A stretch of DNA of 64,000 nucleotides from assembly GCA_965200525.1 (NCBI GenBank), contig OZ241368.1, positions 1,488,001-1,552,000 of the forward strand. Reading direction: 5' to 3'. Both the position numbers and the translations under genes were made by a program. Below, one piece after another: positions 1 through 8,735 of the stretch. The number at the start of each line of letters is the position of its first letter. Position 1 is the stretch's first letter. Under the pieces are notes generated by a model, which did not search any database, was not told the origin of the DNA, and saw nothing but the letters and a program-made list of their open reading frames with translations. This DNA comes from JANNPJ01 sp965200525 (lineage in GTDB: Bacteria > Actinomycetota > Actinomycetes > Actinomycetales > Kineosporiaceae).

Positions 1-288
1 TGGCTGGGAGAAGACCGCGCCGGGCTGACCGTCTACGAGGGCGAGGGCCACACGCTGGCCTTCGTACACACCGAGATCGAGGAGCGGTTCGGTGGGCACG
101 GGTGGGGATCGGTGCTGATCAGCCAGGCGCTGACCACGGTGAGGGCCCGAGGCTCGGCGGTGCTGCCGTACTGCCCGTTCGTCAAGGCCTTCATCGCCAA
201 GCACCCGGACTACCTGGACCTGGTCCCGCCGGCCCGCCGCGCCGCCTTCGACCTACCCGAAACCGCCGGACCGGCCGAGCCGGCGTGA
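1..288 (+). CDS. GNAT-family N-acetyltransferase, COG2388/YjdJ type (C-terminal part)
   Basis: The reading frame is open from base 1 and stops at 286-288, giving 95 residues with the start outside the window. The sequence has the compact COG2388 acetyltransferase pattern: a strand ending in FVHTEI, a G-G-H-G-W-G-S acetyl-CoA pyrophosphate loop (about residues 28-34), a helix, then VLPYCPFV followed by FIAKHPDY near the end. The family is small (about 90-110 residues), so little is missing. The substrate is unknown. It converges tail-to-tail with the VOC gene, only 7 bp apart. The family call rests on motif order and spacing. Confidence 0.75.
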   Translation, partial: WLGEDRAGLTVYEGEGHTLAFVHTEIEERFGGHGWGSVLISQALTTVRARGSAVLPYCPFVKAFIAKHPDYLDLVPPARRAAFDLPETAGPAEPA

Positions 289-295
289 CCTCTCG

Positions 296-667
296 TCAGC
301 GGGGTTGCAGGAACTCGAGGCGGTTGCCGAACGGGTCGGCCGCGTAGAACCGGTCGTGGCCAGGAAAGTCGCCGTCCCGGACGACCTCGACGCCGGCCGA
401 TTCGAGCCGGGCCGCCAGCGCGGCCAGATCCGACACCAGGATGCCGGGGTGCGCCTTGCGGGCCGGGGCGAAGTCGGCCTCGACGCCGAGATGCACCTCC
501 AGACCCCCACCGGCGAACCAGCAGCCGCCCCGAGCGGCCAGCACGGCCGGCTTGACCAGCTCGCCCAGGCCGAGCAGGTCGCCCCAGAACTGCCGGCAGG
601 CCGGCTCGCCACCAGCGGGAATGGCCAACTGGACGTGATGCAGGCGGACGAAGCTGAAATCAGGCAC
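296..667 (-). CDS. VOC-family (glyoxalase/bleomycin-resistance-like) protein
   Basis: This 123-residue protein matches a single vicinal-oxygen-chelate domain. It has an early LHHVQLAIPAGGE strand with a metal-ligand-type His, FWGDLLGL after the first helix, a second half with HPGILVSDL, and the closing DPFGNRLEFLQP strand typical of the family. I chose the GTG at 665-667 because it is preceded by an AGGATGG-like site and gives the usual N-terminus. An upstream in-frame ATG would add 39 atypical residues inside the LysR gene. The family includes glyoxalases, dioxygenases and resistance proteins, and the substrate cannot be read from sequence. It lies 35 bp downstream of the LysR gene on the same strand, so the two may be co-transcribed. 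Confidence 0.75.
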   Translation of the reverse strand: MPDFSFVRLHHVQLAIPAGGEPACRQFWGDLLGLGELVKPAVLAARGGCWFAGGGLEVHLGVEADFAPARKAHPGILVSDLAALAARLESAGVEVVRDGDFPGHDRFYAADPFGNRLEFLQPR

Positions 668-702
668 GGTCCCATCCTGCCCCAAGCCACCCGGCAACGG
701 GC

Positions 703-1641
703 TCAGCGAGCCCCGCCTTTGGTGGGCACGGCGATGGCCAGCAGGTCCTGCACCGGCCCGCGGGGCGAACTGCCCAGCGGCCACACCGCCAGCAGTCGCC
801 GGTCCAGCGCCAGCCCGGCCAGCGGCACCGCGACCAGCCGGCCGGAATGCAGGTCGTCGGCCACGGCCAGGCTGCTCAGCACGGCCGGCCCGGCACCGGC
901 CAGCACGGCCCCGCGCACCGCCGCCGTCCCGGACAATTCGAGCGCGGGCGGGGCGATCGGCACGTCGGCGAGCACGGCCCGCAGCGCCACCTCAAGGGCC
1001 TTGCGGGTGCCGGACCCGGCCTCGCGTGCGACCAGCGCGGTCGCGGCCAGCTCGGCCGCCGTCACCGGCCGGCGCCGGCGGGCCCAGGCATGATCGGTCG
1101 CCACCACCAGGATCAGCGAGTCGGTACCGACCTCACGCCAGGCCAGATCGTCGGGCACGCTCGGCCCCTCGACGAAGCCCAGCCCGGCCCGCCCGTCCCG
1201 GACCCGCTCGGCCACCTCCTCGCTGTTGGTCGCGGTCAGCTGGACCGAGAGCTCGGCTCCCTGCTGCTCGGCCCGCCGCCGCAGCGTCACCAACCAGCGC
1301 GGGATCAGATATTCGGCCACGGTCAGGCTGGCCGCCACCCGCAGTTGGGCATGGGTCTCGGCCCGCAACGCGGCCACGCTGGCCTCGAGCCCGGCCGCGA
1401 GTTCGGTCAGCTGGGCCGCCCAGTCGGCCACCAGGACACCGGCCGAGGTCAGGGTCGAGCCCTGCCGGCTGCGGCGCACCACCTGTACCCCGAGCACCCC
1501 CTCCAGCCGGCGGATCCGCTCGCTGGCCGCCTGCTGGCTGATCAGGTGCTCGCGGGCGGCCGCCCCCAGGCTGCCGGCCCGGGCCACCGAGAGCAGAAGG
1601 TCGAGCGAGGCCAGGTCGGGAGCTCGTGGCGGGAGGGGCAC
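703..1641 (-). CDS. LysR-family transcriptional regulator
   Basis: This 312-residue protein has a winged helix-turn-helix over about residues 8-67 (SLDLLLSVARAGSLGAAAR, then SQQAASERIRRLE) and a periplasmic-binding-protein-like effector domain from about 95 to the end. Both length and domain order are normal for LysR regulators. It is transcribed divergently from korAB across a 123-bp intergenic region rich in TGTGA/TCACA repeats. The classic inference is autoregulation plus control of the divergent genes, but the effector is unknown. The VOC gene follows on the same strand. Confidence 0.85.
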   Translation of the reverse strand: MPLPPRAPDLASLDLLLSVARAGSLGAAAREHLISQQAASERIRRLEGVLGVQVVRRSRQGSTLTSAGVLVADWAAQLTELAAGLEASVAALRAETHAQLRVAASLTVAEYLIPRWLVTLRRRAEQQGAELSVQLTATNSEEVAERVRDGRAGLGFVEGPSVPDDLAWREVGTDSLILVVATDHAWARRRRPVTAAELAATALVAREAGSGTRKALEVALRAVLADVPIAPPALELSGTAAVRGAVLAGAGPAVLSSLAVADDLHSGRLVAVPLAGLALDRRLLAVWPLGSSPRGPVQDLLAIAVPTKGGAR

Positions 1642-1671
1642 GCGGGCAGTCTAGATCGCCGGCGACGTCCA

Positions 1672-1708
1672 CTCACAGGATTTGGTTGTGACACCCCAAG
1701 GTTGTGAG
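1672..1708. promoter_or_regulatory. Repeat cluster between LysR gene and korA (candidate LysR operator)
   Basis: The intergenic region holds TCACA at 1673-1677 facing TGTGA at 1687-1691 (9 bp apart), and a direct repeat GGTTGTGA at 1684-1691 and 1700-1707 (16 bp period). Dyads of this size with a second half-site are common at LysR-type operators between divergent genes. The assignment to this LysR protein is inference. Confidence 0.4.
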
Positions 1709-1764
1709 GACTAGTGAGAAGCGCAAGATGGTTGTTGGGTGGGAGAAACTGAAGGAGAGGGTCC

Positions 1765-3651
1765 ATGGACGACACTGCGGTCGCAACGGTCGAGCACCGG
1801 ATCGAGAAGCTCGACAGCGTGGTGATCCGGTTCGCGGGCGACTCCGGCGACGGCATGCAGCTCACCGGTGACCGGTTCACCGCCGAGACCGCCGGGCTGG
1901 GCAACGACCTGGCCACCCTGCCCAACTTCCCGGCCGAGATCCGGGCCCCCCAGGGCACGCTGCCCGGCGTCTCCAGCTTTCAGCTGCACTTCGCCGACCA
2001 CGACGTGCTCACGCCCGGCGACGCGCCCGACGTCCTGGTGGCGATGAACCCGGCCGCACTCAAGGCCAACCTGGCCGACCTGCCCCGGGGCAAGACGGTG
2101 ATCGTCAACACCGACGAGTTCACCAAGCGCAACCTGAGCAAGGTCGGCTATCCGGCCAGCCCGGTGGACGACGGCAGCCTGGACTCGTACCACGTGCACG
2201 CCGTGCCGCTGACCTCACTGACCGTGCAGGCACTGAAGGACTCGGGGCTCAGCCGCAAGGACGCCGAGCGAGCCAAGAACATGTTCGCCCTCGGCCTGTT
2301 GTGCTGGCTCTACAACCGCCCCACCGAGGGCACCGAGCGTTTCCTGACCGCCAAGTTCGCCAAGCGCCCGGAGATCCTGGCCGCCAACCTGACCGCGTTC
2401 AAGGCCGGCTGGGCCTTCGGCGAGACCACCGAGGCGTTCGCGGTCTCCTACGAGATCGCCCCGGCCCCGGCGCCGGCCGGCCGGTACCGGAACATCACCG
2501 GCAATACGGCCCTGGCCTACGGCCTGGTCTCGGCCGCCCACCGGGCCGGGCTGCCGCTGGTGCTGGGCTCGTACCCGATCACCCCGGCGTCCGACATCCT
2601 GCACGCGCTCTCCGGTCTGAAGCGGTTCGGCATCACCACGATCCAGGCCGAGGACGAGATCTCGGCGATCGGCGCCGCCCTGGGCGCGGCCTACGGTGGG
2701 GCGATCGGGGTCACCACGACGTCCGGCCCGGGCCTCGCCCTGAAGAGCGAGACGATCGGCCTGGCCGTCAGCCTGGAACTGCCGCTGGTCATCGTCGATG
2801 TCCAACGGGGTGGCCCGAGCACCGGCCTGCCGACCAAGACCGAGCAGTCCGACCTGCTGCAGGCCATGTTCGGCCGCAACGGTGAGTCCCCGGTGCCGGT
2901 GATCTCGCCGCGCTCCCCCGCCGACTGCTTCGACGCCGCGATCGAGGCGGTCCGGGTGGCGATCACCTACCGGACGCCGGTGCTGCTGCTGTCCGACGGT
3001 TACCTGGCCAACGGCTCGGAACCCTGGCCGCTGCCCTCGGTCGACTCGCTGCCGCAGCTGAAGGCCAATTTCACCACCGAGCCGAATGCGCTGAACGACA
3101 AGGGCGTTCCGGTGTTCCGGCCCTACGACCGCGACCCGATCACGCTGGCCCGCCCGTGGGCCGTGCCGGGCACGGCCGGCCTGGAGCACCGGATCGGCGG
3201 GATCGAGAAGGCCAACGGCACCGGTGAGATCTCCTACGACCCGGACAACCACGACCTGATGGTCCGGCTGCGGCAGTCCAAGATCGACGGCATCGACGTC
3301 CCCGATCTGGAGGTCGACGACCCGACCGGCAACGCCGGCGTGCTGGTGATCGGCTGGGGCAGCACCTACGGCCCGATCGCGGCCGGCGCCCGGGCCGCCC
3401 GGCAGGAGGGGATCGCCGTCGCCACCGCGCACCTGCGGCACCTCAACCCGTTCCCGGCGAACACCGGGGAAGTGCTGAAACGCTATCGCCGGGTGCTGAT
3501 CCCGGAGATGAACCTCGGCCAGCTGGCCCTGCTGCTGCGGGCCAAGTACCTCGTCGACGCCCGCGGCTACAACCAGGTACGCGGCCTGCCGTTCAGTTCC
3601 AGCGAGATCGCCGCGGCGATCACCACGCTTGCTCAGGAGCCACTGTCATGA
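1765..3651 (+). CDS. korA: 2-oxoacid:ferredoxin oxidoreductase, alpha subunit (2-oxoglutarate type)
   Basis: This 628-residue protein oxidatively decarboxylates 2-oxoacids (probably 2-oxoglutarate) to acyl-CoA with reduction of ferredoxin, in partnership with KorB. It is the fused gamma-alpha form. The N-terminal POR-gamma domain begins with FAGDSGDGMQ at residues 23-32. The pyrimidine-binding alpha domain starts near residue 245, with SYPITPASDIL and QAEDEISAIGAALGA. A transketolase-C-like domain follows. A strong GGAGAGG ribosome site at 1754-1760 supports this start. The stop overlaps the korB start by 4 nt (ATGA), so translation is probably coupled. The pair often supplements or replaces the 2-oxoglutarate dehydrogenase step in actinobacteria. 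Substrate preference is inferred from family resemblance. Confidence 0.9.
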   Translation: MDDTAVATVEHRIEKLDSVVIRFAGDSGDGMQLTGDRFTAETAGLGNDLATLPNFPAEIRAPQGTLPGVSSFQLHFADHDVLTPGDAPDVLVAMNPAALKANLADLPRGKTVIVNTDEFTKRNLSKVGYPASPVDDGSLDSYHVHAVPLTSLTVQALKDSGLSRKDAERAKNMFALGLLCWLYNRPTEGTERFLTAKFAKRPEILAANLTAFKAGWAFGETTEAFAVSYEIAPAPAPAGRYRNITGNTALAYGLVSAAHRAGLPLVLGSYPITPASDILHALSGLKRFGITTIQAEDEISAIGAALGAAYGGAIGVTTTSGPGLALKSETIGLAVSLELPLVIVDVQRGGPSTGLPTKTEQSDLLQAMFGRNGESPVPVISPRSPADCFDAAIEAVRVAITYRTPVLLLSDGYLANGSEPWPLPSVDSLPQLKANFTTEPNALNDKGVPVFRPYDRDPITLARPWAVPGTAGLEHRIGGIEKANGTGEISYDPDNHDLMVRLRQSKIDGIDVPDLEVDDPTGNAGVLVIGWGSTYGPIAAGARAARQEGIAVATAHLRHLNPFPANTGEVLKRYRRVLIPEMNLGQLALLLRAKYLVDARGYNQVRGLPFSSSEIAAAITTLAQEPLS

Positions 3652-4745
3652 CCACCGATCTGGGAATCCCGACCCTGCTGTCCGGCCTGGCCGGCGTCCC
3701 GAAACTCGATCCGGACGCCGCTGCCCAGACCCGCAAGGACTTCACCTCCGACGCCGAGGTGCGCTGGTGCCCCGGTTGCGGCGACTACGCCATCCTGGCC
3801 GCCGTCCAGGGCTTCATGCCCGAGCTCGGGATCAACCGCGAGAACGTGGTCTGCATCTCCGGGATCGGCTGCTCGTCGCGGTTCCCGTACTACCTCGACA
3901 CCTACGGCCTGCACTCGATCCACGGCCGGGCCCCGGCGATCGCCACCGGGCTGGCCACCTCCCGGCCCGACCTGAACGTCTGGGTGATCACCGGCGACGG
4001 TGACGCCCTCTCGATCGGCGGCAACCACCTGATCCACGCCCTGCGGCGCAACGTGAACCTGACCATCCTGCTGTTCAACAACCAGATCTACGGCCTGACC
4101 AAGGGCCAGTACTCGCCCACCTCGCAGCCGGGCAAGGTGACCAAGTCGACCCCGATCGGCTCGGTCGACACCCCGTTCAACCCGATCTCGCTGGCCCTGG
4201 GAGCCGAGGCCACGTTCGTCGCCCGCACCCTCGACTCCGACCGCAAGCACCTGACCGGCGTGCTGCGGCAGGCGGTCGAGCACCGCGGGGCGGCCCTGGT
4301 GGAGATCTACCAGAACTGCCCGATCTTCAACGACGGTGCGTTCGACGTGCTCAAGGACCGCGACGAGGCCGGCGCCCGGCTGGTCCGGCTCGAGCACGGG
4401 CAGCCGATCCGGTTCGGCACCGACGGCGAGCGCGGCGTGGTCCGGGCCGCCGACGGGTCGCTGCAGATCGCCGAGATCGGTGCGGCGAGCGAGTACGGCC
4501 CGGACGACGTGCTGGTGCACGACGCCCACGAGCCGAACCCGGCCGTGCAGTTCGCCCTGTCCCGGCTCGACGAGGCCAGCCTCTCGCACGTGCCGATCGG
4601 GGTGCTCCGGTCGGTCGGCCGGCCGACCTACGACGACCTGGTGCGGGCCCAGGTCGACGCCGAGAAGGCCAAGGTCGACGGCCGGGCCACGGACGACGAC
4701 CTGGCCGCCCTGCTGGCCGGCAACGACACCTGGACGGTCCGGTGA
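3648..4745 (+). CDS. korB: 2-oxoacid:ferredoxin oxidoreductase, beta subunit
   Basis: This 365-residue ThDP-binding subunit is the catalytic partner of KorA. The thiamine diphosphate/Mg signature GDGDALSIGGNH lies at about residues 116-127. Cysteines in WCPGCGDY (41 and 44), GIGCSSR (75) and QNCPIFND (about 225) match the four ligands of the single [4Fe-4S] cluster in this family. Overlap with korA indicates a two-gene operon. The C-terminal ~70 residues (YDDLVRAQV onwards) are the usual actinobacterial extension. The protein is cytoplasmic. All key residues are intact. Confidence 0.9.
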   Translation: MTTDLGIPTLLSGLAGVPKLDPDAAAQTRKDFTSDAEVRWCPGCGDYAILAAVQGFMPELGINRENVVCISGIGCSSRFPYYLDTYGLHSIHGRAPAIATGLATSRPDLNVWVITGDGDALSIGGNHLIHALRRNVNLTILLFNNQIYGLTKGQYSPTSQPGKVTKSTPIGSVDTPFNPISLALGAEATFVARTLDSDRKHLTGVLRQAVEHRGAALVEIYQNCPIFNDGAFDVLKDRDEAGARLVRLEHGQPIRFGTDGERGVVRAADGSLQIAEIGAASEYGPDDVLVHDAHEPNPAVQFALSRLDEASLSHVPIGVLRSVGRPTYDDLVRAQVDAEKAKVDGRATDDDLAALLAGNDTWTVR

Positions 4746-4771
4746 CGAAGCTCGACCCGGGCGAGGCCGGG

Positions 4772-4777
4772 TAGAGT
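4772..4777 (+). promoter_or_regulatory. -10 element (TAGAGT) of leaderless rarD promoter
   Basis: TAGAGT fits the actinobacterial TANNNT -10 consensus and ends exactly 6 nt before the rarD ATG. No ribosome binding site is present in between, so transcription would begin at or next to the start codon. No clear -35 box is seen. Confidence 0.5.
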
Positions 4778-4783
4778 CATAGG

Positions 4784-5743
4784 ATGAATTCGGAGGCCCG
4801 CCGCGGGACAGCATTCGGTTTCGGGGCCTACCTGCTCTGGGGCATATTCCCCCTCTACTTCCGGCTGCTCGACCGGGCCGGGGCATTCGAGATCCTGCTG
4901 CACCGGGTGCTGTGGTCGCTGCTGGTCTGTCTGGTGCTGATCGCGGCCACCCGGGCCTGGTCGCAGCTGCGGCTGGTGCTGAGCTCGCCCCGCCGGGTGC
5001 TGATCCTCGGTTCGGCGGCCGTTGCCGTCGCCCTGAACTGGGGTGTCTACATCTACGCGGTCAACTCCGACCAGGTGGTCGAGGCCTCCCTCGGCTACTT
5101 CATCAACCCGCTGGTCACCGTGGCCCTGGGCGTCGTCGTCCTGAAGGAGCGGCTGCGGGTGATCCAGTGGGTGGCGGTCGGGATCGGCGTGGTCGCGGTC
5201 GGCGTGCTGACCGTGGACTACGGCCACCTGCCCTACATCGCGCTCACTCTGGCCGGCTCGTTCGGGCTCTACGGCCTGCTGAAGAACCGGGTCGGCACCG
5301 GCGAGCGCGGCGTCGGGGCGGTGGCCGGGCTGACCGTGGAGACCATGGTGCTGGCCCCGATGGCGGCGATCGCGGTCGGCGTGCTGGCCGCGAACGGCAA
5401 CAGCAGCTTCGCCGAGAACCCGCCCTGGCAGGGCCTGTTGCTGGCCTCGACCGGCCTGGTCACGGTGGCCCCGCTGCTGCTGTTCGCCTCGGCCGCGAGC
5501 CGGGTGCCACTTACCACGATGGGCCTGTTGCAGTACCTGACCCCGGTGCTGCAGCTGCTCTGCGGGGTGCTGCTGCTGGGCGAGCAGATGGCGGCCTCGC
5601 GCTGGGCCGGTTTCGCCCTGGTCTGGACGGCCCTGGCCGTGCTGACGTTCGACAGCCTGCGGACGGCGCGACGCAACTACCTCAGCCGCGCCGCCGCCCC
5701 CGAGACCGGACTGGCGCCCCCGGCCCTGAGCCGCACTCAATAG
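4784..5743 (+). CDS. rarD: EamA-family transporter, RarD type
   Basis: This 319-residue integral membrane protein has about ten hydrophobic segments arranged as two EamA repeats. The opening GTAFGFGAYLLWGIFPLYFRLL and the internal SLGYFINPLVTVALGVVVL are hallmark stretches of RarD (named for chloramphenicol sensitivity). It probably exports a small metabolite across the cytoplasmic membrane, with the substrate unknown. It starts 38 bp after korB but has its own likely leaderless promoter. Its end overlaps the convergent reductase relic by 7 bp. Length is normal for the family. Confidence 0.85.
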   Translation: MNSEARRGTAFGFGAYLLWGIFPLYFRLLDRAGAFEILLHRVLWSLLVCLVLIAATRAWSQLRLVLSSPRRVLILGSAAVAVALNWGVYIYAVNSDQVVEASLGYFINPLVTVALGVVVLKERLRVIQWVAVGIGVVAVGVLTVDYGHLPYIALTLAGSFGLYGLLKNRVGTGERGVGAVAGLTVETMVLAPMAAIAVGVLAANGNSSFAENPPWQGLLLASTGLVTVAPLLLFASAASRVPLTTMGLLQYLTPVLQLLCGVLLLGEQMAASRWAGFALVWTALAVLTFDSLRTARRNYLSRAAAPETGLAPPALSRTQ

Positions 5744-6103
5744 GCGACGCCGACCGCCGCCCGGACCGTCTCCGGCCGATCGACCGCGGCCAGCATCAGG
5801 TGGGCGACGTCGGCCCGCGAAATGACCATTCCCCGGCGCAGGTTCGCGTTGATCGCGGTCCGGTACGCCCCCGTCAGCGGCTTGTCGACGAGCCGGGGCG
5901 GGCGCACCAGGGTCCAGTCCAGATCGCTGGCCCGGACGGCGTCCTCCATCCGGGCGAGGTCGGCGTAGACCCCTTCAGAGCCGCCTTGACCAGCGGGTTC
6001 AGCAGGGTTCGCATGAAGAACCCGTCGCCCGGGTCGCGCGGCGGGTTCGGCCGGCTCGGTCCGGAACGCCGTCCTCAGGCACCGGTATTGGTTCGACCGA
6101 CAT
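5737..6103 (-). pseudogene. Relic of a NAD(P)H-binding (NmrA/YwnB-like) reductase
   Basis: The 3' part encodes a good C-terminal half of an atypical SDR/NAD(P)H-binding protein: WTLVRPPRLVDKPLTG, then ISRADVAHLMLAAVD. Its frame runs only from the ATG at 5949. Just upstream, the neighbouring frame encodes DPGDGFFMRTLLNPLVKAALKG, which is the expected preceding segment of the same family. The two frames join if one C is added to the four-C run at 5970-5973, so there is a 1-bp deletion or a sequencing error. An in-frame TGA at about 6074-6076 and the absence of any N-terminal Rossmann segment before the prenyl synthase end at 6151 show that the gene is also truncated. I therefore call it a pseudogene. 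Confidence 0.7.
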
Positions 6104-6150
6104 CAGCCACCTCCGCCCGCACTCCGGCTGCTCAATGCTGACGGACGCTC

Positions 6151-7161
6151 TCAGCTGGTGCGGACGACCACGGCCTCGGCGAACTGGCGCAGCGCCTGCT
6201 TGGCCGGACTCTCCGGCAGCGGGGCCAGGGACTCGACGGCGGCCTCGGCCCAGCGGGTGGCCTCGACCCGGGCCGCCTCGGTGGCCGGGTGGGCGCTCAG
6301 CGCGGCCACCGCCTCGGCCAGCGCGGCGTCCTCGGTGAGGTCGCCGTCCAGCAGGGCCACCACGGCCGCGGCCGACTCGTCGCCGGCGGCGGCGGCCCGG
6401 CGGGCCAGCAGCACCGGCAGGGTGGGCACGCCCTCGCGCAGGTCGGTGCCCGGGGTCTTGCCCGAGTCGACGCCGGCGCTGGCCAGGTCGATCACGTCGT
6501 CGGCGAGCTGGAAGGCCACGCCGACCTGCTCGCCGAAGCGGATCATCACGTCGACGACCTCGTCCGAGCAGCCGGCGAACATCGCACCGAACCGGCCGGC
6601 GGTGGCGATCAGCGAACCGGTCTTGTCGGCCAGCACCTGGATGTAGTGCTCGACGGGGTCGTCGGAGTCGGCCGGGCCGACGGTCTCGTGCATCTGCCCG
6701 AGGCAGAGCCGCTCGAAGGTGGTGGCCTGGATCCGGACGGCGTCCGGGCCCAGGTCGGCAACGATCCGCGAGGCCCGGGCGAACAGCAGGTCGCCGGTCA
6801 GGATGGCCACCGTGTTGCCCCAGACCTGGTGCGCGGCCGGCGCTCCCCGGCGCACCGGGGCGGAGTCCATCACGTCGTCGTGGTACAGGGTGGCCAGGTG
6901 GGTCAGCTCGACCACCACCGCCGCCTCGATCACCTCCGGCCGCTCGCCGTCGGCCAGGTTGGCCGCCAGCAGGGTCAGCATCGGGCGGACCCGCTTGCCG
7001 CCGGCCTCGATCAGGTGCCGGGACGCGTCGTCGGCCAGCCGATCGTTCTGGTGCACGGCCTCGGCCAGCCGGGTCTCGACGGCCGCGAGCCCGACTCGCA
7101 CCGCCTCGGCCAGAGCGGCGTCAGCAACAGGAAGGTCGAGAGAAGCGGTCACCGCACTCAC
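6151..7161 (-). CDS. Polyprenyl diphosphate synthase for menaquinone side chain
   Basis: This 336-residue trans-isoprenyl diphosphate synthase carries both aspartate-rich motifs. The first is LYHDDVMD (about residues 92-99), the compact DDxxD form. The second is QLADDVIDL (about 217-225). GGKRVRPMLTLLA near residue 55 is the diphosphate-binding lysine/arginine region. The enzyme elongates FPP/GGPP with IPP, most likely to the C35-C45 chain used by MenA (GrcC/HepT-like); chain length is not certain from sequence. Its GTG start overlaps the nuoN stop by 4 nt, so it is the last gene of the nuo operon. This ties quinone tail synthesis to complex I expression. Confidence 0.88.
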   Translation of the reverse strand: MSAVTASLDLPVADAALAEAVRVGLAAVETRLAEAVHQNDRLADDASRHLIEAGGKRVRPMLTLLAANLADGERPEVIEAAVVVELTHLATLYHDDVMDSAPVRRGAPAAHQVWGNTVAILTGDLLFARASRIVADLGPDAVRIQATTFERLCLGQMHETVGPADSDDPVEHYIQVLADKTGSLIATAGRFGAMFAGCSDEVVDVMIRFGEQVGVAFQLADDVIDLASAGVDSGKTPGTDLREGVPTLPVLLARRAAAAGDESAAAVVALLDGDLTEDAALAEAVAALSAHPATEAARVEATRWAEAAVESLAPLPESPAKQALRQFAEAVVVRTS

Positions 7162-8735
7162 GGTAGGAAGACCGAGGCACTGTGCGCCAGATGCAGAGCC
7201 GGATCGGGGGCCACCCCGAGCACGATCGTCGCGGCCACGCCGACGCCGATCGCCACCTTGGTCAGGGCTCCGGCCCGGGTCACGGTGATGGCGTCACCGA
7301 TCGCCTCGCTGAAGTACATCAGCACGATCACCCGGACGTAGAAGAAGACCGCGATCGCGCTGGCCAGGACCCCGAACAGGACCAGCACCGGACCGTAGGG
7401 GGCACCGTTGAAGGCGGCCTGGAAGACGGCGAACTTTCCGCTGAACCCGCTGGTCAGCGGGATCCCGGCGAACGAGATCAGGAACAGCGCGAACACCCCG
7501 GCCAGCCAGGGCGAACGCTTGCCCAGCCCGGCCCACTGGGACAGGTGGGTGGCCTCGCCGCCGACGCCACCCTCCGGGGTCGAGCTGCGGACCAGGGTGA
7601 CCAGGGCGAACGCCCCGATCGTGGTGAAGCCGTAGGCGGCCAGGTAGAACAGGACGCCGCTGACCCCGGCCCGGTCCATCGCCAGCACGCCGGTCAGAAT
7701 GAACCCGGCGTGGGCGATCGAGGAGTAGGCCAGCATTCGCTTGACGTCGGCCTGCACGATCGCGATCACCGAGCCGACCAACATGGTCAGCGCGGCCACG
7801 ACCCAGACCGCCGGCTGCCAGTCCCAGCGGGTGCCGGGCAGGGCCACGTAGGCGATCCGGAGCAGGGCGCCGAAGGCGGCGACCTTGGTGCAGGCGGCCA
7901 TGAACCCGGTGATCGGGGTGGGCGCGCCCTGGTAGACGTCCGGCGTCCAGGACTGGAACGGCACGGCGCTGACCTTGAACAGCAGGCCGACCGCGAGCAT
8001 GGCCACGCCGATCAGCAGCAGCCCGTCGCGCCCGACCACGGCCGAGGCCTGGGAGCCGGTGCCCGACTGCACCGCGTTGGCGATGTCGGAGAGCCGCACC
8101 GAGCCGGCGAAGCCGTACAGCATGGCCGAGCCGAACAGGAAGAACGCCGAGCTGAAGGCGCCGAGCAGGAAGTACTTCATCGAGGCCTCCTGCGAGAGCA
8201 GGCGGCGCCGGCGGGCCAGGCCGCAGAGCAGGTACAGCGGCAGGGAGAAGACCTCGAGGGCGACGAACATGGTCAGCAGGTCGTTCGACGCCGGGAACAG
8301 CAGCATGCCGGTCAGCGACAGCAGCAGCAGCGGGTAGACCTCGGTCTGGACCAGGCCCAGCCGGGAGGCGCTCGCCTCCTCGGGCGAGCCCGGGGTGGTC
8401 GAGGCCTGCGCGGTGAAGGCGCTGGAGTCCGGGCTGGCCTCGTCGGCCATGGTCAGGACGGCCAGCAGGCCCAGCACCAGGATCGTGCCCTGCAGGAACA
8501 GGGCCGGCCCGTCGATCACGACCGAACCGCCGGCCGTGGTCAGCGACGTGCTCTGGGTGCCGAGGTAGACGACGTCGATCAGGGCCGCGGCGACGCCGAC
8601 CGTGGTCAGCACCACCTGGACGATGAACCGCTGGGCCCGGGGAACGAAGGCTTCGACCAGGACCGAGGCGAGCGCGACGCCGAAGAGGATCAGCATCGGC
8701 GCCACCGCGGCGTAGTCGACGGAGGGTGCCTTCAC
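7158..8735 (-). CDS. nuoN: NADH-quinone oxidoreductase subunit N
   Basis: This 525-residue antiporter-like membrane subunit of complex I has about 14 hydrophobic segments. Typical motifs include MFVALEVFSLPLYLLCGL, PFQSWTPDVYQGAPTPITGFMA and MLAYSSIAHAGFILTG, which contain the conserved Lys/Glu proton-channel residues. It forms part of the proton-pumping arm. The GTG start overlaps the nuoM stop (GTGA). A low-complexity loop (about residues 98-125, S/T/P/A-rich) is longer than in E. coli. The downstream prenyl synthase start overlaps its stop. Confidence 0.95.
   Translation of the reverse strand: MKAPSVDYAAVAPMLILFGVALASVLVEAFVPRAQRFIVQVVLTTVGVAAALIDVVYLGTQSTSLTTAGGSVVIDGPALFLQGTILVLGLLAVLTMADEASPDSSAFTAQASTTPGSPEEASASRLGLVQTEVYPLLLLSLTGMLLFPASNDLLTMFVALEVFSLPLYLLCGLARRRRLLSQEASMKYFLLGAFSSAFFLFGSAMLYGFAGSVRLSDIANAVQSGTGSQASAVVGRDGLLLIGVAMLAVGLLFKVSAVPFQSWTPDVYQGAPTPITGFMAACTKVAAFGALLRIAYVALPGTRWDWQPAVWVVAALTMLVGSVIAIVQADVKRMLAYSSIAHAGFILTGVLAMDRAGVSGVLFYLAAYGFTTIGAFALVTLVRSSTPEGGVGGEATHLSQWAGLGKRSPWLAGVFALFLISFAGIPLTSGFSGKFAVFQAAFNGAPYGPVLVLFGVLASAIAVFFYVRVIVLMYFSEAIGDAITVTRAGALTKVAIGVGVAATIVLGVAPDPALHLAHSASVFLP

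Noticed and set aside
2215..3441. Long open frames antisense to korA and similarly opposite most genes
   Set aside because: They are rich in Gly, Arg, Gln and Asp with no domain pattern. They arise from the high-GC third-position bias of the true gene on the other strand.
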